Shown here piece by piece: positions 11,857 through 22,621 of a stretch of DNA of 64,000 nucleotides. Source of the stretch: Eustoma russellianum. Taxonomy: Eukaryota > Streptophyta > Magnoliopsida > Gentianales > Gentianaceae. How positions within the stretch are numbered: the stretch's first letter is position 1; each line of letters opens with the position of its first letter. Under the pieces are notes generated by a model that saw nothing but the letters and a program-made list of their open reading frames with translations, was not told where the DNA came from and searched no databases. Both the position numbers and the translations under genes were made by a program. The stretch covers positions 14,770,436 to 14,834,435 of the forward strand of contig AP025069.1 of NCBI GenBank assembly GCA_036186865.1, read 5' to 3'.

Positions 11857-11898
11857 AAATTTCCATAAAGTATACGTGTGGTAATCTTTTTCTTGTAG

Positions 11899-13744
11899 GT
11901 TGTGTATTGATGCAGAACGAGCAGGTAATTGCGTATGCGTCTAGGCAGTTGAAACCCTATGAGCAGATTTACCCCACCCATGATGTGGAGTTGGCAGCAG
12001 TAGCGTTCGCATTGAAAATCTGGAGACACTACTTATATAGTGAAAGGTGTGATATGTATGCAGATCATAAAGTTTGAAGTACCTTTTCACCTAGAAGGAG
12101 CTAAACACGAGACAGCACAGATGGCTCGAGCTGATAAAAGACTATGACCTGGCGATTCATCATCATCTGCTTAAGGTGAACAAGGTAGCGGATACATTGA
12201 GTAGGAAATTGAGCCATGCCCGACAGACGCCTCTAGAGAGAGATAGCTGATTTTATATTGGATGTGATTGAGTCGATTGTGAATATTCTGGCTACATTGG
12301 TGATCACTCCTACTCTGATTGACAGAGTAAAGGAGGTGCACAAGAATGATATCCAATTGATGAGGATCATTGAGAAGTTGAAAGAAGGGCCGGTAAAAGA
12401 TTTTCAGCTTCATGACAATGGCAACCTTTGGTTCAGTAGAAGATTATGTGTACCGGATATTGATGAGATTAAGAGGTAGATCATGACTGAGGCGTATAGT
12501 TCGCGATTATCTATTCATCCAGGGACCAAAAAGATGTATCAGGATCTTAAAAGAACTTATTGGTGGAACGGCATGAAGCGCTAGATTGTAGAGTTTGTGG
12601 AGAGATGTCATGTTTGCCAACACGTTAAAGCGGAACATCAGCAATCTGTTGGTTTATTGCAGCCATTGGAGATTCCAGAATGGAAGTGGGATAATATCAT
12701 GATGGTGACTTTGTTACTAGACTTATTAAGACTCGTAGCGGTTATGATGCAATGTGGGTAACTGTTGATTGACTCACTAAATTGGCACATTTCTTACCCA
12801 TGTCGATTCAGGCGTCTATGGAGAAGCTGGTGAGTATGTATATGGATGATATTGTGAGCTTGCATGGGACACCGGCCAGAATTGTATGTGATAGATATCC
12901 ATGCTTTACTTCGCGATTCTGGAGAGCTTGTCAGTAGGCCATGGGCACCGGATAAGAATGAGTACATTGTTTTATGCACAGACCGACGGGCAACTCAAAC
13001 GTACCATACATACATTGGAGGATATGTAACATGCTTGTGGTTTGGATTTCAAGGGTAGTTGGTATAAGTCAGTGATGTTGATTGAGTTCTCGTACAATAA
13101 TAGCTACCACAGTTCTATTTGCATGGCACCATTTAAGGCACTGTATGGACGTAAGTGCCGATGTCCATTATATTAGGACGAAGTTGGAGAGGGAGAGCTA
13201 TTATAGGCCCGGAGTTGGTAGAGCAGACCTTAGAAAAGGTCAAAGTGATATGTGATAGATTGAAGGCTGTCCATGATCGCAGTAAAAGTTGGGCCAACAC
13301 GAAGAGACGGCCGGTAGAGTTTGAGGTGGGCGAGAAAGTTTATTTGAGGGTTTTGCCTACCAAGGGCGTGATAAGATTGGGATTAAAGGGAAGATAAGCC
13401 CTCGATTTATTTGCCCGTATAAGATTTTGGAGAAAGTCGGAGCAGTTGCTTATCGGTTGGCTTTACCTCCTTCACTGTCATAACTACATGACGCGTTTCA
13501 CGTATCTCAGCTGCAGCGTTATGTACGCAATCCAAGTCACAAATTGGAGCAGCAGCCTGTGATGATTAGAGAAGATGCCACTTATAAGGAAGTTCCAATA
13601 CGGATTGTGGATCGTAAGGAGAAGGTATTGACGAGACGATCAATTTTGTTTGTCAAGGTACTGTGGAGTAATCATACGGAACGAGAAGCAACATGGGAGC
13701 CTGAGCAGCAGATGAGAAAGCAATATAATCGACTCTTTGATTAA
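11899..13744 (+). pseudogene. gypsy A pol, 3' part: RNase H, integrase, chromodomain-like end
   Basis: RNase H resumes with CVLMQNEQVIAYASRQLKPY and KIWRHYLYSERC (to about 12070). Integrase has the HHCC zinc site (RLSIHPG near 12510; CHVCQ near 12608), the core with IVCDRYP (12880, usual DRDP altered) and SLHGTP. The C-terminal part (13155-13744) includes the GEKVYLRVLP module and the chromodomain-like VKVLWSNHTEREATWEPE. Stops occur at several sites, for example after GMKR (12580) and KR (12478). Confidence 0.88.
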
Positions 13745-13777
13745 AGGTACGTAAGTTTCAAGGACGAAACTTTTTCT

Positions 13778-13790
13778 AAGGGTTGGAGAA
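13778..13790 (+). other. Polypurine tract of gypsy A
   Basis: AAGGGTTGGAGAA immediately before the 3' LTR start TGTTACACCC at 13791; it would prime plus-strand DNA synthesis. Confidence 0.8.
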
Positions 13791-15545
13791 TGTTACACCC
13801 CAAAAAATTTTGTTACTTCGATACATGCTTATTATCGTAGTTACGTAAGTATAAATTTTGCGATTGTATTAAGGCATAAGAAACATCAATATGCAACGAA
13901 AATCGATAACAAACATTTATAAATACATGATACAATCAAATTAAGCCTAACGTGTAACAACTTAAACTCTAGAATAAAATAAAGCAAAACAAAACTCATG
14001 ACACAAGTATTTTCTACTACTTAAATAAAAGGACAAGAAATGGGGACATAGGAGATATTTGCATAAGAAAAAAAAAGAAAAGAGAAGAAGAAAAATCGAC
14101 CATATGCCATGATTAAGTGGAAAGAAGTCTAAGACAGGTTACTTCGGTGTCCTGAAAGAAATGGAAGAAGTCTTTTTCATTTCTTACCCTCTCCCAACCA
14201 CTCCACTGATTTCAATTTTTCCTCTTTTCCCTCTCCCTTGCCTTGGTTGAAATTTGCCTCTTAGAAATAGGATATTCTCTCTTTCTTCTACACTTCACAT
14301 TTCATCAAACAACCAACACCTTTTTCTTCCTTCAAGCCATTGAAAAAATATATTCCAACCTCCTTTCTCATCCTTATACACAAGGCAAAAAGAAGGTGTA
14401 GTTTTCTTCTCTTCATCTCATTTCTTCACCCAAAACATTAACTACAACATCCACCCTACTTGGGACATTAAAAACCATGGGTGTAGAGGCTTAAGGAGCA
14501 AGAGAAAGCAGCACCATCTAAGTTAAGTTATTCTTCTTCCATTCATCCATTTCCATGGTTGCTCACTAACCTTCCATTTTCTTGGTTCCAACCGTGGCTA
14601 CATAGAGGGGCAGAGGAGAAGATTTTCTTCAAGCCAAGCGAGGAAATTATCACTTGTATTTAAAGGTTAAGTGATAAAGGCAAGTACCCTTCCTAGATCC
14701 TTCATGGATTTTTAAAGATAGAAGTATATATGTTCATATAAAGTTGGATCATCTATAATGTATGTTCAATGTTTTAGTATAAAGAATATGTAAAAGCTAT
14801 GTTCATAAGTTGTGTAAATATCAGGATATATATGCATACATACACACGACCAATATGAGTAAAATGAACTTATATGTATAAATGAAATGAAATAAACACT
14901 CTTATGTGATGTAAATAAAAGTTAAAGAAAAACATGAAGATACATGATATGTTAGAAAAAGTGTACTAAGAAGACATTTTTATGCATGTATTCTTATGTT
15001 TTCATGAAGATCATCACTTACATGTTTATTTATGGTTTCGGTTTTCATGTACTTTTGTGTTCTTGATTTAGCATGTTATGAGGCAATCATAATCATGTCT
15101 AAAATTTTAGTTCATAAAAAATATTTCTTGATGATCTTCATTTGTATATGAATGCATATGACCCACGTCCTTGGTGAGTTTTATAGCCTACTTGCTTTAT
15201 TTTCCTGGTTTCTGTCATTTGGCATGTTAATGTATTTTATGATGATTTTGTAAGACTTTATGTTGAACGAAACTAATATGTATATAGTTGGTATAAATGT
15301 TCAAATCAAGATATAAGTAAAAGAGGTGGAAAGAAAAGGATTTATGTGCTATATACATACATGTAAACTTTCGGCCAAATGAAAGGGGAAGAATAAAATC
15401 CATGACATGTTATAAGAATAAATATGCTTGGTATAAAAAGAAATGATGATAAGAGTAAAATATAGAATAAAGAAATGTGTTATATAAAAAGAAAAATATA
15501 AGTATGTATATATATAAATAATTGGCCAAATGACCACCTTTGACA
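13791..15545 (+). repeat. Retained part of the 3' LTR of gypsy A
   Basis: Begins TGTTACACCCC, a common start of plant gypsy LTRs, after the polypurine tract. AT-rich, without coding potential. It is cut by LINE F at 15545; the sequence probably continues at 21089 after the target duplication and then into (CA)n/(TA)n. The LTR 3' end is not in the window. Confidence 0.85.
15531..15545. repeat. Left target duplication of LINE F
   Basis: TGACCACCTTTGACA; the right copy at 21089-21103 reads TGACCACTTTTGACA (one mismatch in 15). Confidence 0.85.
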
Positions 15546-15955
15546 TATTTTTTTTAAATAAAGGAGCACCAGGCCTCCAAATTTTATTTTAAAAAAACCC
15601 TCATTTATGGTAGAGAAATGCCCGTATTACAAAGAATGTCAAAACATAACCAAATAAACTACTCGAAGGCCAAAATTCATTGACCCATATATGATAGAGG
15701 GCAGGGAAATGTTCAAATGTGGTATGATATGCCTCATTAAAACCTTGGCAAGCAAAACCACCCTTGTGGATAAAATCTTGCACGAAGGAAAAAGAGTACA
15801 TATTTACTGCATTTGAAACAGTAAGTATGCATGAAATGGACACCCCCAGCACTTCCAGTGCGAGCCTGCCTGCATCCTGCGAGATACAGGCAGAATGTAT
15901 GATGTATAGCCAATGTATATGGAAGACGATGAAAAAGACCGATGGAACAGGAAAA
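15546..15955 (-). other. 3' UTR of LINE F
   Basis: Contains one module hairpin, CTGCCTGTAT/ATGCAGGCAG in the minus sense, where the one imperfect pair is a T.G wobble that only works in the element-sense RNA. It also holds the tail hairpin arms CCTTCGTGCAAG/CTTGCCAAGG (about 15745-15788), a CCATAAATGAGG box (about 15600), AAATAAAA and the A-rich terminus. Confidence 0.75.
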
Positions 15956-18900
15956 TCATGCATGCCGAAGATGTCCTGTTGTAAGATCCAGACCGATGCA
16001 AATATGAACCAAGGAGGGAAGAGTATACCGTGTATAAAAGCCTGTCCGAGGGTATAGCAAGCCGTGATGCGCTAAGTAGTGGGCTCCCATATTGGCTTCC
16101 CCATAAATATGCTGAAAGTCAAGATGTTGTTGCCGCTGAAAGGAATGCAGCATCCGAAGGTGATAATTTCTGACAGCAATGTTGTGGCGATAGAGAGAAT
16201 GAATCAACTATGAACAATCTGACTCCAGAATAATGTTGCGATGTACAGGCAGAAAGTAAAGCAAGCCAAACAATGCTGCCTGTATTTCAGCGATGAATGG
16301 TGTGCATAGTGGCAAACGAAATGAAATGGCCCCAACGCATGTGCCGGAATGATCCCGTAGGATTGCCCCGCCTACTGCACAAAACCTCCCAACTGCCGCA
16401 TCAACATTCAGTTTTAAACAACTAGAGGGAGGAACTATCCATCGGACAATCTGAGCTCGCTGTATGCGAAGAGGAGGTAGAAACTCCAGGTGATGGACCG
16501 ATCTAAAGCCTGAGGCAAGCTTGGTACCATCAAGTGTTTTACCCTAGAAGTAAATGTCGAAACGTATGACTGCGAAAAGCGAGTCTGTGGTATAAATCAT
16601 GGTATCACCATATACCAAGGAGGTGTAAGCACATCAAATATTAAAAGTAATGATGGCCGGAATCACAACCTGCAGTGCCCCAAATAGCGTATGCGATGAA
16701 GCATGGTACCACCAAGATAACAAATAAGGCCATAAACTCATAGAAAAAGAAGAATTACTATGTAGCACCGACGAAAAAACCCAAATAGGACGAAATACAA
16801 GCACAGTGAAAAAGTACATGATCCACATTTGCCGATGCTTACTTACAAAAAGGGCATTGTGTGGGCATAGCTACGGCGAACTGACCTATATAGTCTTCAA
16901 ATGGCAATGCTCGGTGATAGACGCGCCAAAGAAAATTTTTGATAGTGGGATTATGATGCTTATGCCAAATAAACTGTGCTGAAATAAGGGTTGGGCGTTG
17001 CATACGACAAAGATCATATGCCAATCTTAAAGTAAACTCTCCCAATGCAGTAGCTATCCAGCTCAGATGTGTGCCTTGTAGCTGACTAATAGTGTAACAA
17101 AAGTCATGATAGCGACAAATAAGCTTCCAAATAGGCGAATCTGGAAGACACGAACGAAAATCTCCATGGAGTCCGTACTTAGCATGAAGATACTTACTCC
17201 AAAGTAGTATTCTGCTGATAACGCCACCAAATACGCCTCCTATAACGTGCGAAGATCCCGAAGACCCAACCCGCCTTTGGAGCAAGGTGTGCGAATGGTG
17301 GACCACGCAATCCAGTGTTATCGCAGCCCCTAGTAGAAATTTGCCATCTTTCGTTCAATGATTTTAATAACAGACTGTGGTAATCCTCCTGCAGTAATGA
17401 TATGTAATGGGAGGGAGGCAACAACATAGCGCAATAAAACAAGTCTACCTGTTGGAGAAAGCAGTCGATTATGCCAGCCATTCAACCGAGTATCAATGTG
17501 CTCCAGAAGAGACGTGCACGGGTAATACCTTTATGCAAGAACGAACCAAGATAACAAAATGGCAAACATGCTGACCGCATACCAAGAATATCCTCATATC
17601 TTTTCCGACACTGCAAGGATGTAGAGGATGAAGGAATGAAGCTACTTTTACCATAATTTACTTTTTGACCAGAAACTGCTTCATAAGCAGCCAGAAAAGA
17701 TTGAAATCCACACAATGTCTGAACAGTGCCACGCAAGAAAACTAACAAATCATCTGCATACGCAAGATGTGTAAAATGAAATGGCATAAGGCCTAGCCTA
17801 ATAGGCTGCAATACACCAGTCGCCACTAGAGCCTTTAACCCTCTACTGAAATCTTCTGAAGAAAGTATAAATAACAAAGGAGACAATGAATCGCCTTGTT
17901 TTACTCCTCTATATGGCCAAAGACACCCGAAGGGGACCCATTTATCAGGACCGCTAGTCGTGTGCTGCTTAAATGATTTATAACAATCCACACAAAAAAA
18001 AATCTTAAAATCCAAACTTTTTTAACAACTCCAAATATTCCCACCTTACTCGGTCAAAAGCTTTCATCATATCCAGCTTTAAGCATAACTAAATCCAACC
18101 TTTGTCAAGCATATGTATCATCTTACGAGCTAGTAGAACTTGTGTAGAAATATCATGACCTTTTAAGAAACCAGTTTGTTCATGAGTACAAATCTTACTC
18201 AGAAAATTAGTCAAACAAATTGGTCTGAAAGTACGAGGCGACGATACCTTTTGTATTAGTGTAATTAATGCACTAGCCATCACTGAAGGCTGTGGTATTG
18301 CGAGGAAAAATTCCTGCACTGCTAAGACAACATCTTTATGTATAATATGCCAACATGAACAAAACAAATTACCATGAAACCCATCAGGGCCAGCTGCACT
18401 TTGTGGATATAAGTGCCATACAGCTTCCTTTATTTCCGTTTCCTACGGAAGGCCCGTAAGCAACAGATTATCTTCTATAGTAAGTAAATGAGGATGTGCT
18501 GGAGGATATGATCATAATTCCCTGTATGTTCCTTTGCGAATAAATGCACATAAAATGAAACTGCCTCACTTCGAATGGAATCCTGTGTGTCATATTACAC
18601 ACCGGCGGATGTGTAAATCTGTAGAATACGCAGTTGAGTGCGGCGGCCCTTAATAAACGAGTGAAAATACCACGTGTTGTCATCACCTCCCGAAGCCATC
18701 GAACACGGGCTTTTTGCTTCCAAAAGTGCAGCTCATATTTGGAGGCTTGTATGTATTCATCCTTTGCTTGATGATATAATGTGCAAATAATTTCTGACGG
18801 GTCCTCATCCCACTTAGCCTCGGCCCATCGGACAGTGTCCTCAGATTGCTCCAAGCGTGTAAATATCCTTATTCCAGTGTTGGATATCCCACTTCAGCCG

Positions 18901-19719
18901 TAACAATTTGTTATAAAATCCATACATGCCACCAGTTGTCAGATATGACATCCAAGCCTCCTTAGCATAAGCAAGAAAATCCAGATGTGATAACTATGCA
19001 TCCGAAAACGAAAGGTACGCCGGCCAGAAGAGGATGACATGCCATAAATAAATAAAAGGGGCCTATGATCCGAAGAAACCCGAAGTAGATGTGTAAGGCA
19101 CATGTCGTCAAAAGTATCGTGAAAAGAAGAATTTATAAATAGCCAATCCGGATGGTGGTGCACTCGGCCAAGCCCACGACCATCAGCCAAGTATACTGAG
19201 ATCCATGAAAGGGAGGGTCCATAAATGCATAAGACTCTATACGATCGTTGAAGTCTTGCAATGCTGTTAAAGACGGATGAGATCGGCCACAGTGATCATC
19301 CAATGTCCAAAAACTGTTGAAATCCCCACCAACCGACCACGGGGTATTTAGCTGCTGAGAATAATCACATAAAGCTTTTCACAAGGGTCGCCAAAGCGTA
19401 GGAGAATGTTGTACATAAACCACAAAACATGTAAACATAAAATGCAAAGGAACATAGAGAAAGCAAAGATGGATGACTTGATTGTCATCTCTTGTGTGTA
19501 TCAAGCGGAAAGTAGAATCACGCCAATAAACCCTTATTTTTCCTGACATCGAAGAATTTGAATTTGTGAAACCCAGATCCATACCAGAACGTACCAAGCG
19601 GCTGGATAATGCTTTGGCTCAATGAGTGCGATCAAATTAAGGCGGTGCACATGAATTAAATGATCCAAACAAGATAACGATGGTCTGAGGCCTTGAGTAT
19701 TCCAGATCATGATATTCAT
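15956..19719 (-). pseudogene. LINE F ORF2 (endonuclease, RT, zf-RVT, RNase H), broken
   Basis: Replication protein of an L1-type LINE. The start is set by the conserved ATGA overlap at 19716-19719 (MNIMIWNTQGL). Endonuclease pieces: ALIEPKH with its catalytic Glu, and SSDHRPLLF near 19060. RT: RPICLTNFLSKICT then HEQTGFLKGHD, with the codons between them deleted; GVKQGDSLSPLLF and catalytic YADD near 17750. zf-RVT: NFLWRVYHRALPFEDYIG and CPFCK near 16840. RNase H: LNVDAAVG near 16400, ESDC and GEANMGAHYLAHH, with His where the last catalytic Asp is usual. Many stops and frame changes. Confidence 0.9.
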
Positions 19720-21019
19720 TGAGAAAGTGTAATATCACTCACATGGGACGAACGTGCAACACTATGAGTAAGAATAGTAGAGGGTGGCCATGGTGGTAAT
19801 TCCTTACGAGCTATCCGGTGCTGTCGTGGGATGACTGTGATAAATCCCTCCTCCGCCGATGGTACTGCCAGCTACGATAATAGACATCTTTAGAAGGTGA
19901 CTGTGGCAGCAATTGTATCTTTCGTATAACATCATCAGATACCAGCGACATATTAGGGGGTGGGTCCTCGACATGTATCTCCGCATCTGATGAATGACCA
20001 ATGTCACTCATATCACTAGTTTCTCGGTGAGGCAGATAATCAGCATCATAACCTAACTTTGAAATATCCTACACATGGCTGGGAGATGGGAGATCCACCT
20101 CCTGAGGTAGCAGATCAGCGGGCGAAACCTCTGCAGGCGGACGTGAGAGAATGATAACTGGTTTAAAGTGGCATCAGAAGTAGCAACGGCAGGCTTTTTT
20201 TCAGAGTCCACCAGTTGCTGGCGAAGGAGCAGGGACGACTGGCGGAGAAGCTGTCTGACATAAACCCATAGCATGTCCAAGTCGACGGCATGCTGTACAA
20301 AATAAGGGCAGATCTTCATAAACTACTGAATGCAAAAAGATTTTTTGCTTTGCCTGCAAATATATCTTCTTAGGCAAATCCTATGATACATCCACTTCAA
20401 CACACACACGAGCTACCGACGGACGTAAACCATTAGATGTTGCAACGTCTAATTTGATAGGAGTACCAATTGGCCGCGCAATCTCGGGAAAAGCCGCTCT
20501 GTGATGGGGATGTATAGGTAATCCAGGAAACGTAGGAACATCCGCGGTAGGATCAAATTCAACTGTCCATTTAATTACACGCATATGACGCCCAGAGATA
20601 TTCCATGATAGAAGATAAAAGCATCTAATATAGTCAGGCTCATGCCGAAAATTCAAGACAATGTGCGATTGATCAATAAGAGTAATCCATAAATCATTGC
20701 GGAATCCTATCTTTTCCAAAACATCACGTATAATTTTCAACGGTGGACGGCCATACCAGAAGGCATCCACCAAAGAGAAACGGAACGGAACAACGAGCGC
20801 CTCAATTCCATTATCAGTAAAAGAGATCTTCGGAAGGCCGTTGTATCTGAAAACCGTTTTCGGAGAAATGGCAATGGAAGAGGCGTTGGAGTCGCCGTAA
20901 AAGATGGCGGCTGTGTTTGTCACATTGCTGCAATTAGAAAAGGTTGTCACTTTCTGTACGGAACGATCCAATTCCGTCAGCAGAGAGCAGAAGATGGTGC
21001 AATGGAGAAAAAACGGCAA
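19716..21019 (-). pseudogene. LINE F ORF1 (DUF4283 + zinc knuckle), broken
   Basis: DUF4283 block with SLVDAFWYGRPPLKIIRDVL (usual GTFWYG altered) and NGLRPSVARVCVEVDVS. A small deletion removes the VWIAL part of the PVWIALPGLP stretch. A knuckle CTACRRLGHAMGLC follows near 20300, and DIGHSSD near 20000 is shared with ORF1 of LINE C. It ends at the TGA of the ATGA overlap with ORF2. The start is uncertain because the usual initiator region (near 20950) is mutated; 21019 is only the upstream limit of the open frame. Confidence 0.8.
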
Positions 21020-21088
21020 TTGCAGCGACCACCGCCGCCGGTTATGCGATCGCTGTCGCCAGAGCCATCTGGGTTTTTTCTACAATCG

Positions 21089-21103
21089 TGACCACTTTTG
21101 ACA
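21089..21103. repeat. Right target duplication of LINE F
   Basis: TGACCACTTTTGACA, partner of 15531-15545. Sequence from here is again pre-insertion DNA, probably the 3' LTR of gypsy A. Confidence 0.85.
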
Positions 21104-21113
21104 CACACACACA

Positions 21114-21162
<49 letters not shown>
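21104..21162. repeat. (CA)n(TA)n microsatellite between divergent LINEs F and B
   Basis: A short CA run, then about 45 bp of uninterrupted AT. The 5' ends of LINE F (minus) and LINE B (plus) face each other across it. Confidence 0.95.
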
Positions 21163-21165
<3 letters not shown>

Positions 21166-21333
21166 GTATTGTGAAACGATGGAGCTACGGCGAATTGGCG
21201 ATCATGGAGATATCGGCCGCCGGTGCTAGCATCGGTATACATTGCGTTTTGTTCGACCTCTACATGCTTTCCGTCCCTTTCTACCCATTCTATTTCGATC
21301 TTCTTCACAAAAATCAAAACTTTTTATTCAATA

Positions 21334-22621
21334 ATGGCGGACGCCGACAATCTCACAAACCCTACGGGGTTGTTACAGAAGAAAAGCTTCGCCTCACTAT
21401 TTTAGACGTCGACTGTCATTCCACCAAAAACGATCCAAAAATACAAGGAGAGTCCAATGATATCATTCACAGATGACGAAATTGCTTCTCTAGCGGAACA
21501 ATACAAATTTTCCTTGGTTGGGACATTTTGGTATGGCAAGCCGCCGATCGCGACCATTCGTTCAACTATTGATCGGATCGGATTCACTGGTCCAGTGCAG
21601 GTGGGTCTTTTAGACTCTTCACATGTGATACTACACTTTAAGCATGAGCAAGATTACTTAAGATGTTTCGCAAGGCAGAGTTGGATGATAGCAGGGAAAT
21701 ACATGAGGGTTACCAAATGGACTCCAACATATGATCCCTCGGTCGATGTCCCGATTGTGCCAGTTTGGGTGTCATTCCCAGGGCTACCATTGCATTATCA
21801 CCAAAAATCTGCACTTATGCAGATTGGCAGGATGCTGGGTACACCAATGAAATTGGATACATCAACAGCGGAATCTATTCGTCCATTCGTCGCTCGTTTG
21901 TGTGTTGAAATTGATGTTTCACAAGATCTTCCCATAAGAATATTTATACAAGCATTGAACAAGGTGATTGCACAGCAAGTCATATATGAGGACTTGCCAT
22001 CCTACTGCTCGAAGTGTTTCAGATTGGGACATAAATCTATGGAATGCAAAAGATAACCCAAAGATATTATGCAGCAACCAAAAGATAATAAGCAGAAGTC
22101 CAAGGCTGATGCTTCTGGTCCATCCAAGGAACAGCGATGGACTCCTAAGAAGCCACATGATACGGTTCAGCAGAGTGATACAGTAGCCATACCAATGTCT
22201 GCCTCACCAGATTTAGCAACGACGCACATAGTATCATATGTTAAGGACCTTACCAAACTTCAAGGAGTTGCTGATAGTTTCATTGCCGATATTTATCATC
22301 CCCCCACAGATGTTTTCGATATCTGACAGTGAAATTACGCCAGTCCAATTGGAATAGCCAAAAGTGCCGAAGGAGGACAATACCCCTATAGCAGTTGTAT
22401 CGGAGATTCTTCATGACATTGTGCATGCAGCTCTTCATTCAGGTCGAAGTCTTATTGGCGCTGATCAGGCAAAACCCACATATACAACTTCAGACATTCC
22501 GTTTCATGCACCACCCTATCTCCTTCGTCGACAACGGCGTCATTTAGAGCCCTCTTCCCCACCACTAACAAGATCTAGGACAACCCTCTCGAACTCCTTT
22601 GATTGTTTATCAACTCAATGA
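21334..22621 (+). pseudogene. LINE B ORF1 (DUF4283 + zinc knuckle), broken
   Basis: Begins MADADNLTNPTG, then shifts frame near 21400. The main open part (21457-22056) holds DUF4283 with GTFWYGKPPIATI, PVWVSFPGLPLHYHQKS and a CX2CX4HX4C knuckle CSKCFRLGHKSMEC near 22010-22050. A TAA at 22054 and a break near 22325 interrupt the hydrophilic tail, which continues (22364-22621) and ends STQ-stop. That stop TGA overlaps the ORF2 ATG (ATGA at 22618-22621). RNA-binding role as for other LINE ORF1 proteins. Confidence 0.85.

Larger units (their letters stand above)
6526..11898 (+). other. Predicted second intron of gypsy A pol, enlarged by a copia element
   Basis: Donor GTAAATA at 6526 and acceptor TTCTTGTAG at 11890-11898. 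Removing everything between joins NGL-G-CVLMQ of RNase H in frame, with the codon split as G|GT. Without the copia element and one TSD copy, the ancestral intron is 71 bp (6526-6559 plus 11862-11898). Family B lacks this intron: its NGLKCVLMQ is continuous. Confidence 0.75.
2920..15545 (+). mobile_element. Ty3/gypsy element A (chromovirus-like), nested by copia and LINE insertions
   Basis: Order is partial 5' LTR, PBS, gag, protease, RT, RNase H, integrase, chromodomain-like end, PPT and 3' LTR. Integrase after RT/RNase H makes it Ty3/gypsy. The C-terminal EREATWEPE motif near 13680 suggests a chromovirus, Tekay/Del-like by inference. The 5' LTR is cut by the LTR ending at 2919 and the 3' LTR by LINE F at 15545; the rest of the 3' LTR may lie right of the window. 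Reading frames are broken many times. Two short introns interrupt pol, and a copia element has landed in the second. Confidence 0.9.
15546..21088 (-). mobile_element. LINE F (L1-type), near full length, minus strand
   Basis: 5543 bp bounded by a 15-bp target duplication. On the minus strand: GC-rich 5' UTR, ORF1, ORF2, a 3' UTR with one module hairpin (stem 15866-15875/15884-15893), the tail hairpin, and an A-rich end (AAAAAAAATA) against the duplication. Small deletions in both ORFs make it shorter than C and D (about 6.4 kb). It is inserted in the 3' LTR of gypsy A. Confidence 0.9.

Noticed and set aside
13800..15530. Host gene in the non-coding stretch after gypsy A pol
   Set aside because: Only short AT-rich frames; it follows a polypurine tract and starts TGTTACACCC, so it is LTR.
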